DNA from: JAAXHB01 sp965221635
Lineage (GTDB): Bacteria > Actinomycetota > Acidimicrobiia > Acidimicrobiales > Aldehydirespiratoraceae
Assembly (NCBI GenBank): GCA_965221635.1
Contig: OZ244902.1
Coordinates: 1,736,001 to 1,800,000 of the forward strand
Length of the DNA: 64,000 nucleotides
Direction: 5' to 3'
This document shows positions 23,043 through 31,555 of this stretch, one piece after another (within the stretch, counting starts at the first letter, position 1; every line of letters starts with the position of its first letter). The notes under the pieces were generated by a model. That model was not told where the DNA came from. It worked only from the letters and a program-made list of their open reading frames with translations, and did no database searches. The position numbers and the translations under genes are program-made.

Positions 23043-24245
23043 TCAGACCCTGCCCGCAGTTGCCAGTTCGTCCACCGCAGCCTCATCGCCGCACCCGAAC
23101 AGCGGATCGTGGAGTCGGGTCGAGCCCTCGGGTGGGATGAACTCGTAGTCGTTGTGAGTGGGAGGGCCCCAACATGCCCAGAGGCTGTCGGTGGCGGGCT
23201 GCATGATGGCCGCACCCGACGACTCGATGTGATACGGCGCGCTTGGCACCTGACAAATCGCCGCCGTGTCGCGGGTGAGCCCGATGAGGTGTTCGAGCGT
23301 GATCGGGCGGCCGGCCAACAGTTCACCAGCCCTTGCCAGGCGCGCCCGCGAACTGTCCATCAGCGGCCTGTCACGGTGAGCCTGATGACGCGTCGCGGCA
23401 GCGTCGAGGGTGTGATTGGTGTGTGCGATCGGCTCGCCGGTCAATTTGGTGACCGGTCTGGCCTGTGGCATCGCCTCGACGTTGTATCCGTGACCGTTGC
23501 GATCGAAGATCAGGTAGTTGTGCGCACCGGCCAACTCCACGCTCAACAGCACCTCGAGAGCCTCGGCGGCGGTGCTGGTCTTGAGCATGGCACGCACCAC
23601 GGTGGGCCAGGTCACTCCCCGGGTTCCGTGCAGGCCGCTCAGGTTGTTCACCCCCACGCAAACCCCTTCGCTGTTCATGCCGATCTGGCCCAAACATCCC
23701 GTGGTGGTGAAGATCCTCACCGCAGGGCCGTCGTGGGGCGCCAGGCGCAGCATCACCACGTGGTCGGTTGCGCTGTCGTGCATGTCCCAGGTCTGCGCAA
23801 GAAAACCGGCTCCGGCGCACGCCTCGTCTCCCACGATCACTGCGGTGCAGTCGTCCTCGGTGAGCGCCGGATTTTGCGGGGCGCCCGCAATCACCCGCAG
23901 CCTGTCCACAAAATCGGTGAACCCTCCCACGATGATCGCCTCTGGCATTGATATCCCCGCCGCGGCGGCCATTGCGGTCATCTCGGCGTGAAGATCGGCA
24001 TCGAACGCCTCGTGGGCACAGGTCATCGCCTCGGCTTCGTCCAGCACCTGCCGGCTGGTGAGCGTCCCGCTGCTCCAAAGGCCCGAAGCTGCCAGCGCCA
24101 CACGCTCGTCGGTGTAGCGCTTGATCTCGGCGGCGAACGCCTTCCCGTGCGCGGCGCCCATCTCGGCGGGAGATCCGGCCAGATCGAGCACTCTCATGCG
24201 CGGCCTGCGCGGCTCGCCGCGTGTGACTGTGGGTGAATCCGTCAT
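23043..24245 (-). CDS. C45-family autoproteolytic acyltransferase/hydrolase
   Basis: A 400-aa member of the acyl-CoA:6-aminopenicillanate acyltransferase (C45, Ntn-hydrolase) family. The N-terminal Gly-Ser-Pro-Ala-Glu-Met-Gly-x-x-His-Gly segment (about 24-34) and the nucleophile DDCTAVIVGDE, with Cys133, are typical. Self-cleavage before Cys133 would expose it as the catalytic N-terminus. Later blocks include the GQIGMNSEGVCVGVNNL and AHNYLIFDRNG segments. Known relatives move acyl groups to or from amines (penicillin acylation, beta-alanyl-amine hydrolysis by insect Tan). It is first in the pot operon. ATG 24245 is chosen; a distant AGGAG lies upstream, and ATG 24197 is an alternative. Confidence 0.88.
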   Translation of the reverse strand: MTDSPTVTRGEPRRPRMRVLDLAGSPAEMGAAHGKAFAAEIKRYTDERVALAASGLWSSGTLTSRQVLDEAEAMTCAHEAFDADLHAEMTAMAAAAGISMPEAIIVGGFTDFVDRLRVIAGAPQNPALTEDDCTAVIVGDEACAGAGFLAQTWDMHDSATDHVVMLRLAPHDGPAVRIFTTTGCLGQIGMNSEGVCVGVNNLSGLHGTRGVTWPTVVRAMLKTSTAAEALEVLLSVELAGAHNYLIFDRNGHGYNVEAMPQARPVTKLTGEPIAHTNHTLDAAATRHQAHRDRPLMDSSRARLARAGELLAGRPITLEHLIGLTRDTAAICQVPSAPYHIESSGAAIMQPATDSLWACWGPPTHNDYEFIPPEGSTRLHDPLFGCGDEAAVDELATAGRV

Positions 24246-24660
24246 GTGCGCTGAATCAACTCCTGGTTGGGTGATCGCTCTGTGCTCGGTCTCGCCGGTG
24301 ACGATCCCTTCGGTTGGGGGTGGCGCCCATCCGGGGGTGGCCCAAAGGCGATGGTGCCACCGAAGGATCGCCACCGGCAGCGCAGCTCACACTATCGAAA
24401 CTGAACTCCAGGGTCAAGTGGGCATCAGAAATCAAATCCGCCGATGTGCATTTTGAGCGTCCAGAGCACCCTCGGCAAGCGTTCTTGCAATGCAACACAT
24501 CAAGAGCGTTCTCGGTTGGGTGCAGCGCCTCGGGGGAGTACACCCGGCGACTTTGGGGGAGCGCACCCGGTTGGCGGCGACCGCCGGCGGGGTTGGTATC
24601 GTTGAGATCCCGGACGGCCAAGCGGCGCCGGATGAACACAGCAGATGCAAAGGAGCATCC
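24246..24660. promoter_or_regulatory. Divergent regulatory region of the C45-pot operon and korAB
   Basis: A 415-bp stretch between two divergent units with no supported gene. It should contain the promoter of the minus-strand C45-GNAT-lrp-pot operon, probably with Lrp-type sites, and the korAB promoter. A TATCGT element at 24597-24602 is a possible korA -10, but the best -35 (TTGGCG, 24571) is 20 bp away. A stretch around 24390-24450 is locally A/T-richer. No clear palindromic operator was found by eye. Confidence 0.4.
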
Positions 24661-26610
24661 GTGACTGACATCGCCTCGCGGTTCGACTCGGTGGAGTCGA
24701 TCCGTTCCACAGCTGGGATCGTGATCCGCTTCGCGGGGGATTCAGGTGACGGGATGCAACTCACCGGCGATCGGTTCACCTCGGCAAGCGCGCTGTTCGG
24801 CAACGACCTGGCAACGCTGCCGGAGTTCCCGGCGGAGATTCGTGCGCCTGCCGGGACGCTGGCCGGGGTGTCGGCATTCCAGGTTCACATCTCCGACCAT
24901 GACATCACCACACCCGGCGACGCCCCCACCGTGCTGGTGGCAATGAACCCCGCCGCGCTCAAATCGGATCTGCCCCTGCTGGCCTCGGGCGGCACGGTGG
25001 TGGTGAACACCGACGCGTTCAACGAACGCAACCTCGCCAAGGCCGGTTACGACGTGAACCCGCTCGAGGACGACACCCTCGACGATTTCACGGTGATCAC
25101 CGCACCCATGACCGACCTCACCCGGCGGGCGTGCGAACCCCTCGGCGTGAAGGCCCGCGACGCGCAGCGCTCCAAGAACTTCTTCGCGTTGGGGTTGGTG
25201 TCCTGGCTGTACTCGCGGCCCTCGGAGCCGACGCTGAACTGGATCGACAGCAAGTTCGCCGGCCGTGACCTGGTGATCGCCGCCAACAAGGCCGCCTTCG
25301 CCGCGGGGCACGCCTACGGCGAAACCGCCGAACTCGGCCCAACCCGTCTGGCGGTGGCGCCTGCGGAGTTGACGCCGGGCACCTACACCAACATCAGCGG
25401 CAACACCGCACTGTCGTGGGGCCTGATCGCGGCTTCCCAACAGGCAGGCATCCCGATCTTCTTGGGCTCCTACCCGATCACCCCTGCCAGCGACATCCTG
25501 CACGAACTGTCACGCCACAAGAACTTCGGGGTGCGCACACTGCAGGCAGAAGACGAGATCGCCGCGGTGGGCGCAGCGCTGGGCGCCGCCTACGGAGGCC
25601 ACATCGGGGTCACCACCACCTCGGGCCCGGGGATGGCGCTCAAAGCCGAAACCGTCGGCCTTGCGGTGAGCCTGGAGCTTCCCCTTGTGGTGATCGACAT
25701 TCAGCGTGGGGGCCCGTCCACCGGCCTGCCCACCAAGACAGAAGCCGCCGACCTCACCATGGCGCTGTACGGCCGCCACGGAGAGGCGCCGCTTCCGGTG
25801 GTTGCAGCGCGCAGCCCCTCTGACTGCTTCTTCGCGGCGATCGAAGCCGTGCGCCTGGCGGTGCAGCACCGCACCCCGGTGATCCTGCTGTCCGACGGCT
25901 ACCTCGCCAACGCCACCGAGCCGTGGCGCATTCCCGAGATCGAAGACCTCCCGGCCATCGACGTGCAGTTCGCGTCCGAGCCCAACCACGCCACCCCCGA
26001 CGGTGACGAGGTGTTCTGGCCTTACGTGCGCGACGAGCGCCTGGTGCGCCCCTGGGCGATCCCCGGCACGGACGGTTTGATGCACCGAATCGGTGGCATC
26101 GAAAAGCAGGACGGCGACGGCAACATCTCCTACGACCCGGCCAATCACCAGTTGATGGTGGAGTTGCGCGCGGCACGCATCGCCCTGATCGCCGAGCACA
26201 TCGACCACGCCGAGGTGGTGGGCAACGCCGAGTCGCCTTTGGTGGTGGTGAGCTGGGGTTCCACCTGGGGCGCGATCACCGCGGCACGGCGACGCTTCGA
26301 GCGTGCCGGGCAGGGATTCGCCCACATCCACCTGCGACACCTCAACCCGCTGCCCGACAACCTCGGGCACCTGCTCAACGGTTTCGAGCACGTGATCGTG
26401 CCCGAGATGAACCTCGGCCAACTGAGCCGAATCCTGCGAGCCGAGTATCTGGTGGACGCCAAGTCGATCAGCAAGGTGTCGGGTCAGCCGTTCACCGCCG
26501 GGGAGTTGGTGGACTCGATCTCGGCGCTCCTGGCGGAGTTGGGGATGGCAGGGCCGATGGGCATCGACGGAAGTTCCGCCGCCCGAGTCATCCAAACCAG
26601 CGCGGCGTGA
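24661..26610 (+). CDS. korA: 2-oxoacid:ferredoxin oxidoreductase, gamma-alpha fusion subunit (KorA type)
   Basis: With KorB, decarboxylates 2-oxoglutarate to succinyl-CoA and reduces ferredoxin, replacing the usual dehydrogenase complex in the TCA cycle. The 649-aa protein begins with a gamma domain (about 17-210; GDSGDGMQLTGDRF). The alpha pyrimidine-binding domain follows (GSYPITPASDIL near 268, then QAEDEIAAVGAALGAAYGG and TTSGPGMALKAE). The GTG at 24661 has AAAGGAG 5 nt upstream. The frame open to 24490 is non-coding in character. Substrate choice (2-oxoglutarate rather than another oxoacid) rests on the fused architecture and actinobacterial precedent. Confidence 0.93.
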   Translation: MTDIASRFDSVESIRSTAGIVIRFAGDSGDGMQLTGDRFTSASALFGNDLATLPEFPAEIRAPAGTLAGVSAFQVHISDHDITTPGDAPTVLVAMNPAALKSDLPLLASGGTVVVNTDAFNERNLAKAGYDVNPLEDDTLDDFTVITAPMTDLTRRACEPLGVKARDAQRSKNFFALGLVSWLYSRPSEPTLNWIDSKFAGRDLVIAANKAAFAAGHAYGETAELGPTRLAVAPAELTPGTYTNISGNTALSWGLIAASQQAGIPIFLGSYPITPASDILHELSRHKNFGVRTLQAEDEIAAVGAALGAAYGGHIGVTTTSGPGMALKAETVGLAVSLELPLVVIDIQRGGPSTGLPTKTEAADLTMALYGRHGEAPLPVVAARSPSDCFFAAIEAVRLAVQHRTPVILLSDGYLANATEPWRIPEIEDLPAIDVQFASEPNHATPDGDEVFWPYVRDERLVRPWAIPGTDGLMHRIGGIEKQDGDGNISYDPANHQLMVELRAARIALIAEHIDHAEVVGNAESPLVVVSWGSTWGAITAARRRFERAGQGFAHIHLRHLNPLPDNLGHLLNGFEHVIVPEMNLGQLSRILRAEYLVDAKSISKVSGQPFTAGELVDSISALLAELGMAGPMGIDGSSAARVIQTSAA

Positions 26611-26733
26611 CCCGACCCGCAGGCATCTCCCGTCCCCGTCCCACTTCCCCGTTGCAGTCCCTCGTTTGCAGCCCCTCGTCTTGCTGTTCGCATCGACGGC
26701 TTACCCACACACCCAGGAGGCACAGGTTCACCC

Positions 26734-27747
26734 ATGACTGATGTTCCGGTCACCACTCGCCAAGATTGGGCCACAGACCAGGAGGTCCGCTGGTGCCCTG
26801 GTTGTGGTGACTACTCAATCCTCACCGCGATGCAGCTTCTGATGCCCGAACTGGGCGTGAAACGCGAGGACACCGTGTTCGTGTCCGGCATCGGCTGTGC
26901 GGCCCGTTTCCCGTACTACATGAACACCTACGGACTGCACGCCATCCACGGGCGTTCCCCGGCGATAGCCACCGGCTTGGCCATGGCCCGCGGCGACCTC
27001 GACGTGTGGGTGGTGGGCGGCGACGGCGACATGCTCTCCATCGGCGGAAACCACCTCATCCACTCGCTGCGCCGCAACGTGAACATCAACATCTTGTTGT
27101 TCAACAACCAGATCTACGGTCTCACCAAGGGCCAGTACTCACCCACCAGCGAGCGGGGCAAGGTCACCAAGTCCACCCCGCAGGGTTCGGTGGATCACCC
27201 CTTCAACGCCGTGTCGGTGGCCCTCGGCGCCGAGGCGTCGTTCGTGGCCCGCACCCACGACATGGATCGTGGCCACATGCAGGAGATGTTCCGGCGCGCG
27301 CACGCCCATCCCGGCGCCGCGTTCGTGGAGGTGTTTCAGAACTGCAACGTGTTCAACGACGGCGCCTTCGCGGCGCTCACCAAACGCGACGCCCGACCGT
27401 CGATGCTGATCGACCTAAAGCACGGCGAACCGGTGCGTTTCGGAGCCAACGGCGAGTTCGGTGTGGTGATCGAGCACGGCCAGGCCCGGGTGGTTTCGGT
27501 GGACGAAGTGGGCGTGGACGCGCTGGTGGTTCACGACGAAGCCCTGCCCGATCCGTCGGTGGCTTTCGCGCTGAGCCGTTTGGCCGAAACCACCGACGTT
27601 CCCACACCAATCGGCGTGTTCCGCGCGGTGAACCGGCCCGAGTACGGCAGCGCGCTCACCGCGCAAATCGCCGCCTCGCAATCCAAGTCGGGCCCCGGAG
27701 ACTTGCACGGGCTGTTGCGCTCGCGGCCCACCTGGACGGTTTCTTGA
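26734..27747 (+). CDS. korB: 2-oxoacid:ferredoxin oxidoreductase beta subunit (KorB type)
   Basis: Thiamine-diphosphate-binding partner of KorA, 337 aa. RWCPGCGDYSIL (19-30) is the hallmark N-terminal block. The ThDP/Mg motif is GGDGDMLSIGGNHL (about 93-106), followed by LLFNNQIYGLTKGQYSPTS. No separate Cys-rich ferredoxin domain is present, as expected for the two-subunit type. It lies 123 nt after korA in the same direction. AGGAGG occurs 13 nt before the ATG, a rather long spacing. Confidence 0.95.
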   Translation: MTDVPVTTRQDWATDQEVRWCPGCGDYSILTAMQLLMPELGVKREDTVFVSGIGCAARFPYYMNTYGLHAIHGRSPAIATGLAMARGDLDVWVVGGDGDMLSIGGNHLIHSLRRNVNINILLFNNQIYGLTKGQYSPTSERGKVTKSTPQGSVDHPFNAVSVALGAEASFVARTHDMDRGHMQEMFRRAHAHPGAAFVEVFQNCNVFNDGAFAALTKRDARPSMLIDLKHGEPVRFGANGEFGVVIEHGQARVVSVDEVGVDALVVHDEALPDPSVAFALSRLAETTDVPTPIGVFRAVNRPEYGSALTAQIAASQSKSGPGDLHGLLRSRPTWTVS

Positions 27748-27940
27748 ACCTCCCGGCAGCTTCGCGCTCTCAACACACCGGGGGCTGAACCGCCCCTTCG
27801 CGCACGCCGCCGCGCACCAAGCCCCGCCACGCCGGGCGGTCTGTTGACGGGGACTGCGACGGCTCGGCCTGGCCCCGCCGCAGTGGCGCAACAGCGCAAC
27901 GCGAGGTGGCCCAAGGCGCAGCCCGGCGTGTGGTGTGAAC

Positions 27941-27946
27941 TACATT
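27941..27946 (+). promoter_or_regulatory. -10 element of a leaderless promoter (ATP-grasp operon)
   Basis: TACATT ends 8 nt before the GTG at 27955. There is no Shine-Dalgarno sequence and no good -35. Confidence 0.45.
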
Positions 27947-27954
27947 GAGGGGCC

Positions 27955-29418
27955 GTGTTGTCCGCTTACTCGCCCGGCCCCGGTTACGACGAGGCGTTCA
28001 CAGCCCAGGGAGAGGTGCGGCCCACCTACCGCCGCGTGGTTGAGCATTTCCGTGCCCTCGGCGTGGACGAGCTTCGCCTCATCGAAGATCACGTGAACGA
28101 GGAGTTCCTGCGTCAGGGGATCACCTTCACCGTGTACGGCGAGGAAGCAGGCACCGAACGCACCTGGCCTATGGACTTGTTCCCCCGGCTGATCGAAGCC
28201 GTCGAATGGGAAGAGCTGAGCCGGGGCCTGGCGCAACGGGTGGCGGCGTTGAACAGCTTCCTCGCCGACCTTTATGACGGCGACGCCGAGGTGATCCGCG
28301 ACGGGATCGTCCCAAGGTGGCTGATCACCTCCTCTGAGGGTTTCGAACGCAACGCCTTCGGAATCACGGTGCGCCATCAGGCTCATTGCAACATTGCCGG
28401 GATCGACGTGGTGCGAGGCGACGACGGCAGCTACCGGGTGCTCGAGGACAACTTGCGCAACCCCAGCGGCATCTCCTACGTGGTGCAGAACCGCGCCGCC
28501 ATGGCCAAGGCGTTTCCGGCGTTGTTCGACGGGCACATCGTGGAACCGGTGGAGCAGTACGGCTCGATGCTGCGCGCCACACTGGAATCGATGGCGCCCC
28601 CACGCAGCGCCGCCAACTCCGCAACCGACGGGCCACACGTGGTGGTGCTCACCCCTGGCATGTACAACTCCGCCTACTTCGAGCACGTGTATTTGGCTCA
28701 GGCAATGGCCGTGGAGCTGGTGGAGGGCCGTGACCTGGTGGTGGAGGATCACGTGGTGTACGCCAGAACCATCGAGGGGTTCACACCAGTTGACGTGATC
28801 TACCGCCGCATCGACGACGCGTTCTTGGATCCGGTGGCTTTCCGTGGGGACTCCACGCTGGGCGTGCCGGGGCTGCTCGGCGCGTTGCGGGCCGGGACGG
28901 TGAGCGTTTGCAACGCCGTGGGCAACGGCGTGGCCGACGACAAGGGCGTTTACCCCTACGTGCCGGATCTGATCCGCTACTACCTCGGCGAGGCGCCGAT
29001 AATCGACAACGTCACCACTTACATGATGTGGGATCCCGATCAGCGTGCCGAGGCGCTCGGGCGTCTCCACGAATTGGTGGTGAAACCGGTGGCAGAGTCC
29101 GGCGGGTACGGCGTGCTGATCGGCCCCCACGCAACCGAAGCCGAACTCGACGCCGCCAAAGCCGAGATAGGCGACAATCCGCGCAACTGGATCGTGCAGG
29201 AAATGGTGGAACTGTCCAGCCTGGCGGCCCGAGACGGGGATCGTTTCGAACCTCGACGCCTGGATTTGCGACCCTTCGTGCTCACAGGGGATCGCACCGT
29301 GGTGTTCCCCGGCGGGCTCACCCGCGTGGCCATGCGCCGAGGTTCGATGATCGTGAACTCTTCGCAGGGTGGCGGCTCGAAGGACACGTGGGTGTTGAGC
29401 CCAGGCGCCGCACCATGA
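27955..29418 (+). CDS. Circularly permuted ATP-grasp protein
   Basis: A 487-aa protein of the circularly permuted type-2 ATP-grasp family. Such enzymes are predicted to join a carboxylate to an amine with ATP. Recognisable blocks are YDEAFTAQGEVRPTYRRVVEH at the start, the NSFLADLYDGDAEVIRDGIVP segment (about 97-117), LEDNLRNPSGISYVVQNR (about 163-180) and the C-terminal LVKPVAESGGYGVLIGP-like lysine strand (about 378-395) that would hold ATP. It heads a run with an alpha-E protein and a transglutaminase-like protein. This conserved three-gene set has been interpreted as a peptide-tag or peptide-bond synthesis and cleavage system, still without a proven substrate. The GTG start fits the -10 element. 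Confidence 0.92.
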   Translation: MLSAYSPGPGYDEAFTAQGEVRPTYRRVVEHFRALGVDELRLIEDHVNEEFLRQGITFTVYGEEAGTERTWPMDLFPRLIEAVEWEELSRGLAQRVAALNSFLADLYDGDAEVIRDGIVPRWLITSSEGFERNAFGITVRHQAHCNIAGIDVVRGDDGSYRVLEDNLRNPSGISYVVQNRAAMAKAFPALFDGHIVEPVEQYGSMLRATLESMAPPRSAANSATDGPHVVVLTPGMYNSAYFEHVYLAQAMAVELVEGRDLVVEDHVVYARTIEGFTPVDVIYRRIDDAFLDPVAFRGDSTLGVPGLLGALRAGTVSVCNAVGNGVADDKGVYPYVPDLIRYYLGEAPIIDNVTTYMMWDPDQRAEALGRLHELVVKPVAESGGYGVLIGPHATEAELDAAKAEIGDNPRNWIVQEMVELSSLAARDGDRFEPRRLDLRPFVLTGDRTVVFPGGLTRVAMRRGSMIVNSSQGGGSKDTWVLSPGAAP

Positions 29419-29497
29419 TCAAGGCGCACAGCCGGTCTGTGCCGGCACCGGCCTCAGCACGGGCCTCGGCGCATTTCGCCGGCGGGGAGGCCCGCAA

Positions 29498-30517
29498 GTG
29501 ATCCTGGCTCGGCACGCCGAGGCGATGCTGTGGGCGGGGCGCTACATGGAGCGGGCCGAGTCCACCGCCCGGTGCTTCGAGATCGAGGCCAACTCCATCA
29601 TGTACCTCATGCCCGACGCGGCGCGCTCGGAATGGGAGGGCCTGGTGTCGGCGCTCGGGTTGGAGGAGGAGTTCGCCGCTGTTGGGGGGATGGCCAACCG
29701 TCGCGACGTGGCCGCATTTCTGCTTTCCGATGCGGACAATCCCGGGTCGGTGGTGTCCTCGGTTACCTCGGTGCGCGAGAACCTGCGAGCCGTGCGCGAC
29801 CGCATTCCCATCGAGTTGTGGGACGAGGCGAACTATCTGTATCTGCAGTTGCGTGCGCTGGTGAACGACCGCACCATCAACCATGAACCTCACGAGGTGT
29901 TCCTGATGGTGCGCAGGTCGTGTCTTGCGCTCAGCGGAGTGCTCGGTGACGCCATGCGCCGCGACGAGGGTCACGACTTCCTCGTGATCGGCAAGATGCT
30001 GGAGCGAGCCGTGTTCACCGTGGGTTTGCTGCGGGCCCGCCTGGCGGATCCCGAAGGGGTGGGGGGCTTGAGCGGCAGCGGCGACAGCAGCGACCCGCGC
30101 GCCTGGCTCGACGCCGCCCGGTTGCTGCGCCTCACCAGCGCCCTTCAGGCTTTCAGGCGCGCTCACGGGCACGACCCCACCGCCAACCGGGTGGCCGGAT
30201 ACCTGCTGTCCTCTCGTTACACGCCCCGTTCGGTGCTGTCGAGCCTTTCGGTTGCCGAAGAGTTGCTGCGTGGACTCTCGGGCGTCGCCCCCGCCCTTGA
30301 CCGCCCCCGGCGACGCGCCGGACTGATCTGCGCGCGTTTGGAACTGAGCGACATCGAAGCCGACCTCGCCGCAGACCTGCCGGGCCTGCTCGGGGGCCTC
30401 GCCGCTGATGTGGGCGAGCTCGCTGGCGCCGTGCCGGCAGCGATCACGCCGAGTTTGGGTTCTGCGGCGTTGAGCGCTCACTACGTGCGACCGGGCCATC
30501 ACGGCGCCGGCACATGA
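29498..30517 (+). CDS. Alpha-E domain protein
   Basis: A 339-aa, almost entirely helical protein of the alpha-E family. The start ILARHAEAMLWAGRYMERAESTAR is characteristic, as is the mid-part DEGHDFLVIGKMLERA. No nucleotide-binding or catalytic motif is evident; it probably serves as a partner of the ATP-grasp enzyme. The GTG at 29498 follows GGGGAGG at 7 nt. The second and third genes of the cassette are separated by only 13 nt. Confidence 0.92.
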   Translation: MILARHAEAMLWAGRYMERAESTARCFEIEANSIMYLMPDAARSEWEGLVSALGLEEEFAAVGGMANRRDVAAFLLSDADNPGSVVSSVTSVRENLRAVRDRIPIELWDEANYLYLQLRALVNDRTINHEPHEVFLMVRRSCLALSGVLGDAMRRDEGHDFLVIGKMLERAVFTVGLLRARLADPEGVGGLSGSGDSSDPRAWLDAARLLRLTSALQAFRRAHGHDPTANRVAGYLLSSRYTPRSVLSSLSVAEELLRGLSGVAPALDRPRRRAGLICARLELSDIEADLAADLPGLLGGLAADVGELAGAVPAAITPSLGSAALSAHYVRPGHHGAGT

Positions 30518-30530
30518 GCAGGTGCCGCCC

Positions 30531-31508
30531 ATGAGGTTTGAGATACGCCACCGGATGCAGTTTCGGTATTCCGAACCGGTAACGGAGTCCCACAACGAGA
30601 TCCGGGTTCGCCCTCAAGACGACCAGCACCAGCAGGTGTTGTGGTACCAGCTCACTTCGGCGCCCGCGGCCCGGGTGCTGTCGAGCGTGGACTACTGGGG
30701 CACGGCCACCGAACAGCTCGGCGTGAGAATGCCCCACCACGAGTTGGTGCTCGAAGCAGCAGCGGTGGTGGAAACCTCCACACGGCCTGCGCCTGAGGTG
30801 GATCCCGCCTTGGCGGCGCTGGATGACTGGGGCTTCCGCTCGGACAACGCCGAGTTTCTTGGGGTGTCCGCGCATGTGGCGTGGTCGCCAGGAGACGAGT
30901 TGACTCGACGTGCCGAAGCCGCGGCCGCCGGGGCGAAATCGGTGCTCGGGGTGGTGGATGCGGTGGTGTCCGAGGCGCGCGGCTTGTTGCGCTACGAGTC
31001 CGGCAGCACCGAGATCGGCGTCACGCTCGCCGAGCTGATCAGTGGCGGGGCAGGGGTGTGTCAGGACTTCGCACACCTGGCCATAGGAATGCTGCGCAGC
31101 GTGGGCGTGCCCACGCGTTACGTGTCGGGCTACCTGTTCGCCGTGGACGAAACCGTGGATCCCAACGAGCCGGATCTTCAGGCCGACGATCGAGCAGGAG
31201 ACGGTTCCGAGTCCGCCGATCAAGCCGGCGGAGATGAGCCCGCAAAGGTGAACGTGCAAACTCACGCCTGGATCGAGGCGGCCATACCGGGTGCGGGTTG
31301 GTACGCCGTCGATCCCACCAACGGAGGCACCGCAGGCCCCCGCCACGTGGTGATCGGCCACGGGCGCGACTACGGCGACGTTCCCCCAGTGCGAGGCGTG
31401 TTCAACGGCGCCGCCGAAGTGCAAGTGGACGCCGGAGTCACAATCCTCAACCGCACCAACCCCCTACCGTCCACCTACAAACCAGCCCAACAGCAACAAC
31501 AACAGTAA
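30531..31508 (+). CDS. Transglutaminase-like cysteine peptidase family protein
   Basis: A 325-aa protein with the bacterial transglutaminase N-terminal beta domain (about 1-90, MRFEIRHRMQFRYSEPVTES start) and a papain-like core. The triad is Cys177 (GVCQDFAHL), His245 (THAWIE) and Asp261 (VDPTNGG). In this cassette it is taken to hydrolyse or form amide bonds on the product of the ATP-grasp enzyme. Residues about 204-241 form an acidic Asp/Glu/Ala/Gly insert between the two catalytic blocks. The protein ends in a run of six glutamines. I prefer ATG 30531, with AGCAGG upstream, over the in-frame GTG at 30522. Confidence 0.92.
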   Translation: MRFEIRHRMQFRYSEPVTESHNEIRVRPQDDQHQQVLWYQLTSAPAARVLSSVDYWGTATEQLGVRMPHHELVLEAAAVVETSTRPAPEVDPALAALDDWGFRSDNAEFLGVSAHVAWSPGDELTRRAEAAAAGAKSVLGVVDAVVSEARGLLRYESGSTEIGVTLAELISGGAGVCQDFAHLAIGMLRSVGVPTRYVSGYLFAVDETVDPNEPDLQADDRAGDGSESADQAGGDEPAKVNVQTHAWIEAAIPGAGWYAVDPTNGGTAGPRHVVIGHGRDYGDVPPVRGVFNGAAEVQVDAGVTILNRTNPLPSTYKPAQQQQQQ

Positions 31509-31555
31509 CCCCCCCTCCGGTTTGGTGTCCCAACCGTTCGCCGGCTGGGGAGGGG

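Noticed and set aside
31509..31555. Terminator between the transglutaminase and PrpF-type genes
   Set aside because: C-rich and G-rich runs could pair but the stem is imperfect and in several registers. Not listed as a feature.
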